A stretch of DNA of 64,000 nt, taken from positions 8,643,501 to 8,707,500 of the forward strand of contig OX359193.1 of NCBI GenBank assembly GCA_947172415.1. The letters are read 5' to 3'. A program made the translations under genes and the position numbers. Source of the stretch: Chondrosia reniformis (taxonomy: Eukaryota > Porifera > Demospongiae > Chondrillida > Chondrillidae). Below the pieces are notes generated by a model. The model saw nothing but the letters and a program-made list of their open reading frames with translations. It did no database searches and was not told the origin of the DNA. This document shows positions 63,557-64,000 of the stretch, piece after piece. Each line of letters begins with the position of its first letter. Position 1 is the first letter of the stretch.

Positions 63557-64000
63557 ACACACTGACTGGACGCATTACACATTGACTTTGTTTGCATACA
63601 TTTTAGAGAACTGGAAATGTAATGTTTTGGTAGTTATTTTAGATTTTATGAAGGATCTGAATTTAGCACGACAATGGTAAACCTTTTTTCAATTGTAACT
63701 CGAGATGCCATTTGTACTGATACATCTTGAATATTATTTTGGCTAATGGCTCAGCATTAATGGGCAACATGGCACAGATTGACCTTAACTACAATTTTAT
63801 GCCTGTTTGGTGAAGCAGCCACTTGTGGTTGATAAAATCAATTACAGAGTATCGTGTCATATTTTAATGTACATTTAAACCACACACACTGCAAATGGAC
63901 AGATACAAAGCTAGTGAGCTGGAAAGATGTGAAGCTAATACTTTGTGTCAGCACTCACAGACAGCTATAGAGCATGTATAATAATAATGAAGTGATGTAG
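63557..64000. other. Downstream DNA with an inverted copy of the ~180-bp repeat
   Basis: 3' UTR of the RS-protein gene, then repeat-derived sequence. No gene is seen to the window end. Confidence 0.5.
63845..63975 (-). repeat. Inverted copy of the dispersed ~180-bp repeat
   Basis: GATGTGAAGCTAATACTTTG, then TGTCAGCA, is the reverse complement of TGCTGACACCAAGTATTAGC at about 7109-7130. Neighbouring sequence (TTAATGTACATTTAA) also matches the family. Confidence 0.7.

Overview
The window is animal nuclear DNA. It holds multi-exon genes with canonical GT-AG introns, many only 50-100 bp long, packed closely and often head to head. The gene set is metazoan: a Dbl-family RhoGEF, a filamin with three CH domains, a misshapen-type MAP4K, DIS3L2 and a UTX-like TPR protein. 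Compact genes, very many intronic minisatellites and a nuclease-like plus kinase-like 'Crinkler-type' gene suggest a sponge or another early-branching animal. That placement is inference, not proof. I built the gene models by hand from splice sites, reading phase and recalled family similarity. Exon boundaries are predictions, but reading phase closes across each complete model given with an exon list.

Layout. 1-1911: 3' end of a gene coding about 68 nine-residue acidic repeats. 4283-6393: REase-like/kinase-like protein. 7351-14109 (-): MCF2L/DBS-type RhoGEF, divergent from FIBP (14423-16343, +). 16477-19514: a DNA transposon with 40-bp inverted ends and an 8-bp target duplication, containing gene-like exons and a tRNA-like sequence. 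19527-21353 (+): intronless TM9SF-like gene starting 12 bp after the transposon. 21610-27157 (-): DIS3L2. 27320-30909 (-): UTX-like TPR protein without a JmjC domain, divergent from TMEM33 (31392-33027, +). 33600-35955 (+): Ser/Pro-rich protein, perhaps PABIR-like. 36274-38078 (-): coiled-coil protein, divergent from a CISD2-like gene (38207-38738, +). Then SLC35F6 (38889-40313, +) and EI24 (40567-42769, +). 42820-44410 (-): DEDDy exonuclease, divergent from a jitterbug-type filamin (44753-50437, +). 50679-51662 (-): small ankyrin protein. 53210-55992 (+): glutathione reductase. 56283-62273 (+): misshapen-type kinase. 62478-63556 (+): RSRC1-like RS protein.

The genes are mostly unrelated housekeeping and signalling genes (RNA decay, ER membrane, redox, cytoskeleton, small-GTPase signalling). 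What links them is genome style: shared divergent promoters and tandem-repeat arrays in about half of the larger introns. Several arrays include a copy of the neighbouring splice donor or acceptor in every unit, and one 34-bp unit occurs in introns of two unrelated genes. A roughly 180-bp AT-rich repeat is dispersed at three places. The transposon with captured-looking exons and the splice-site arrays are the strongest candidates for something undescribed.
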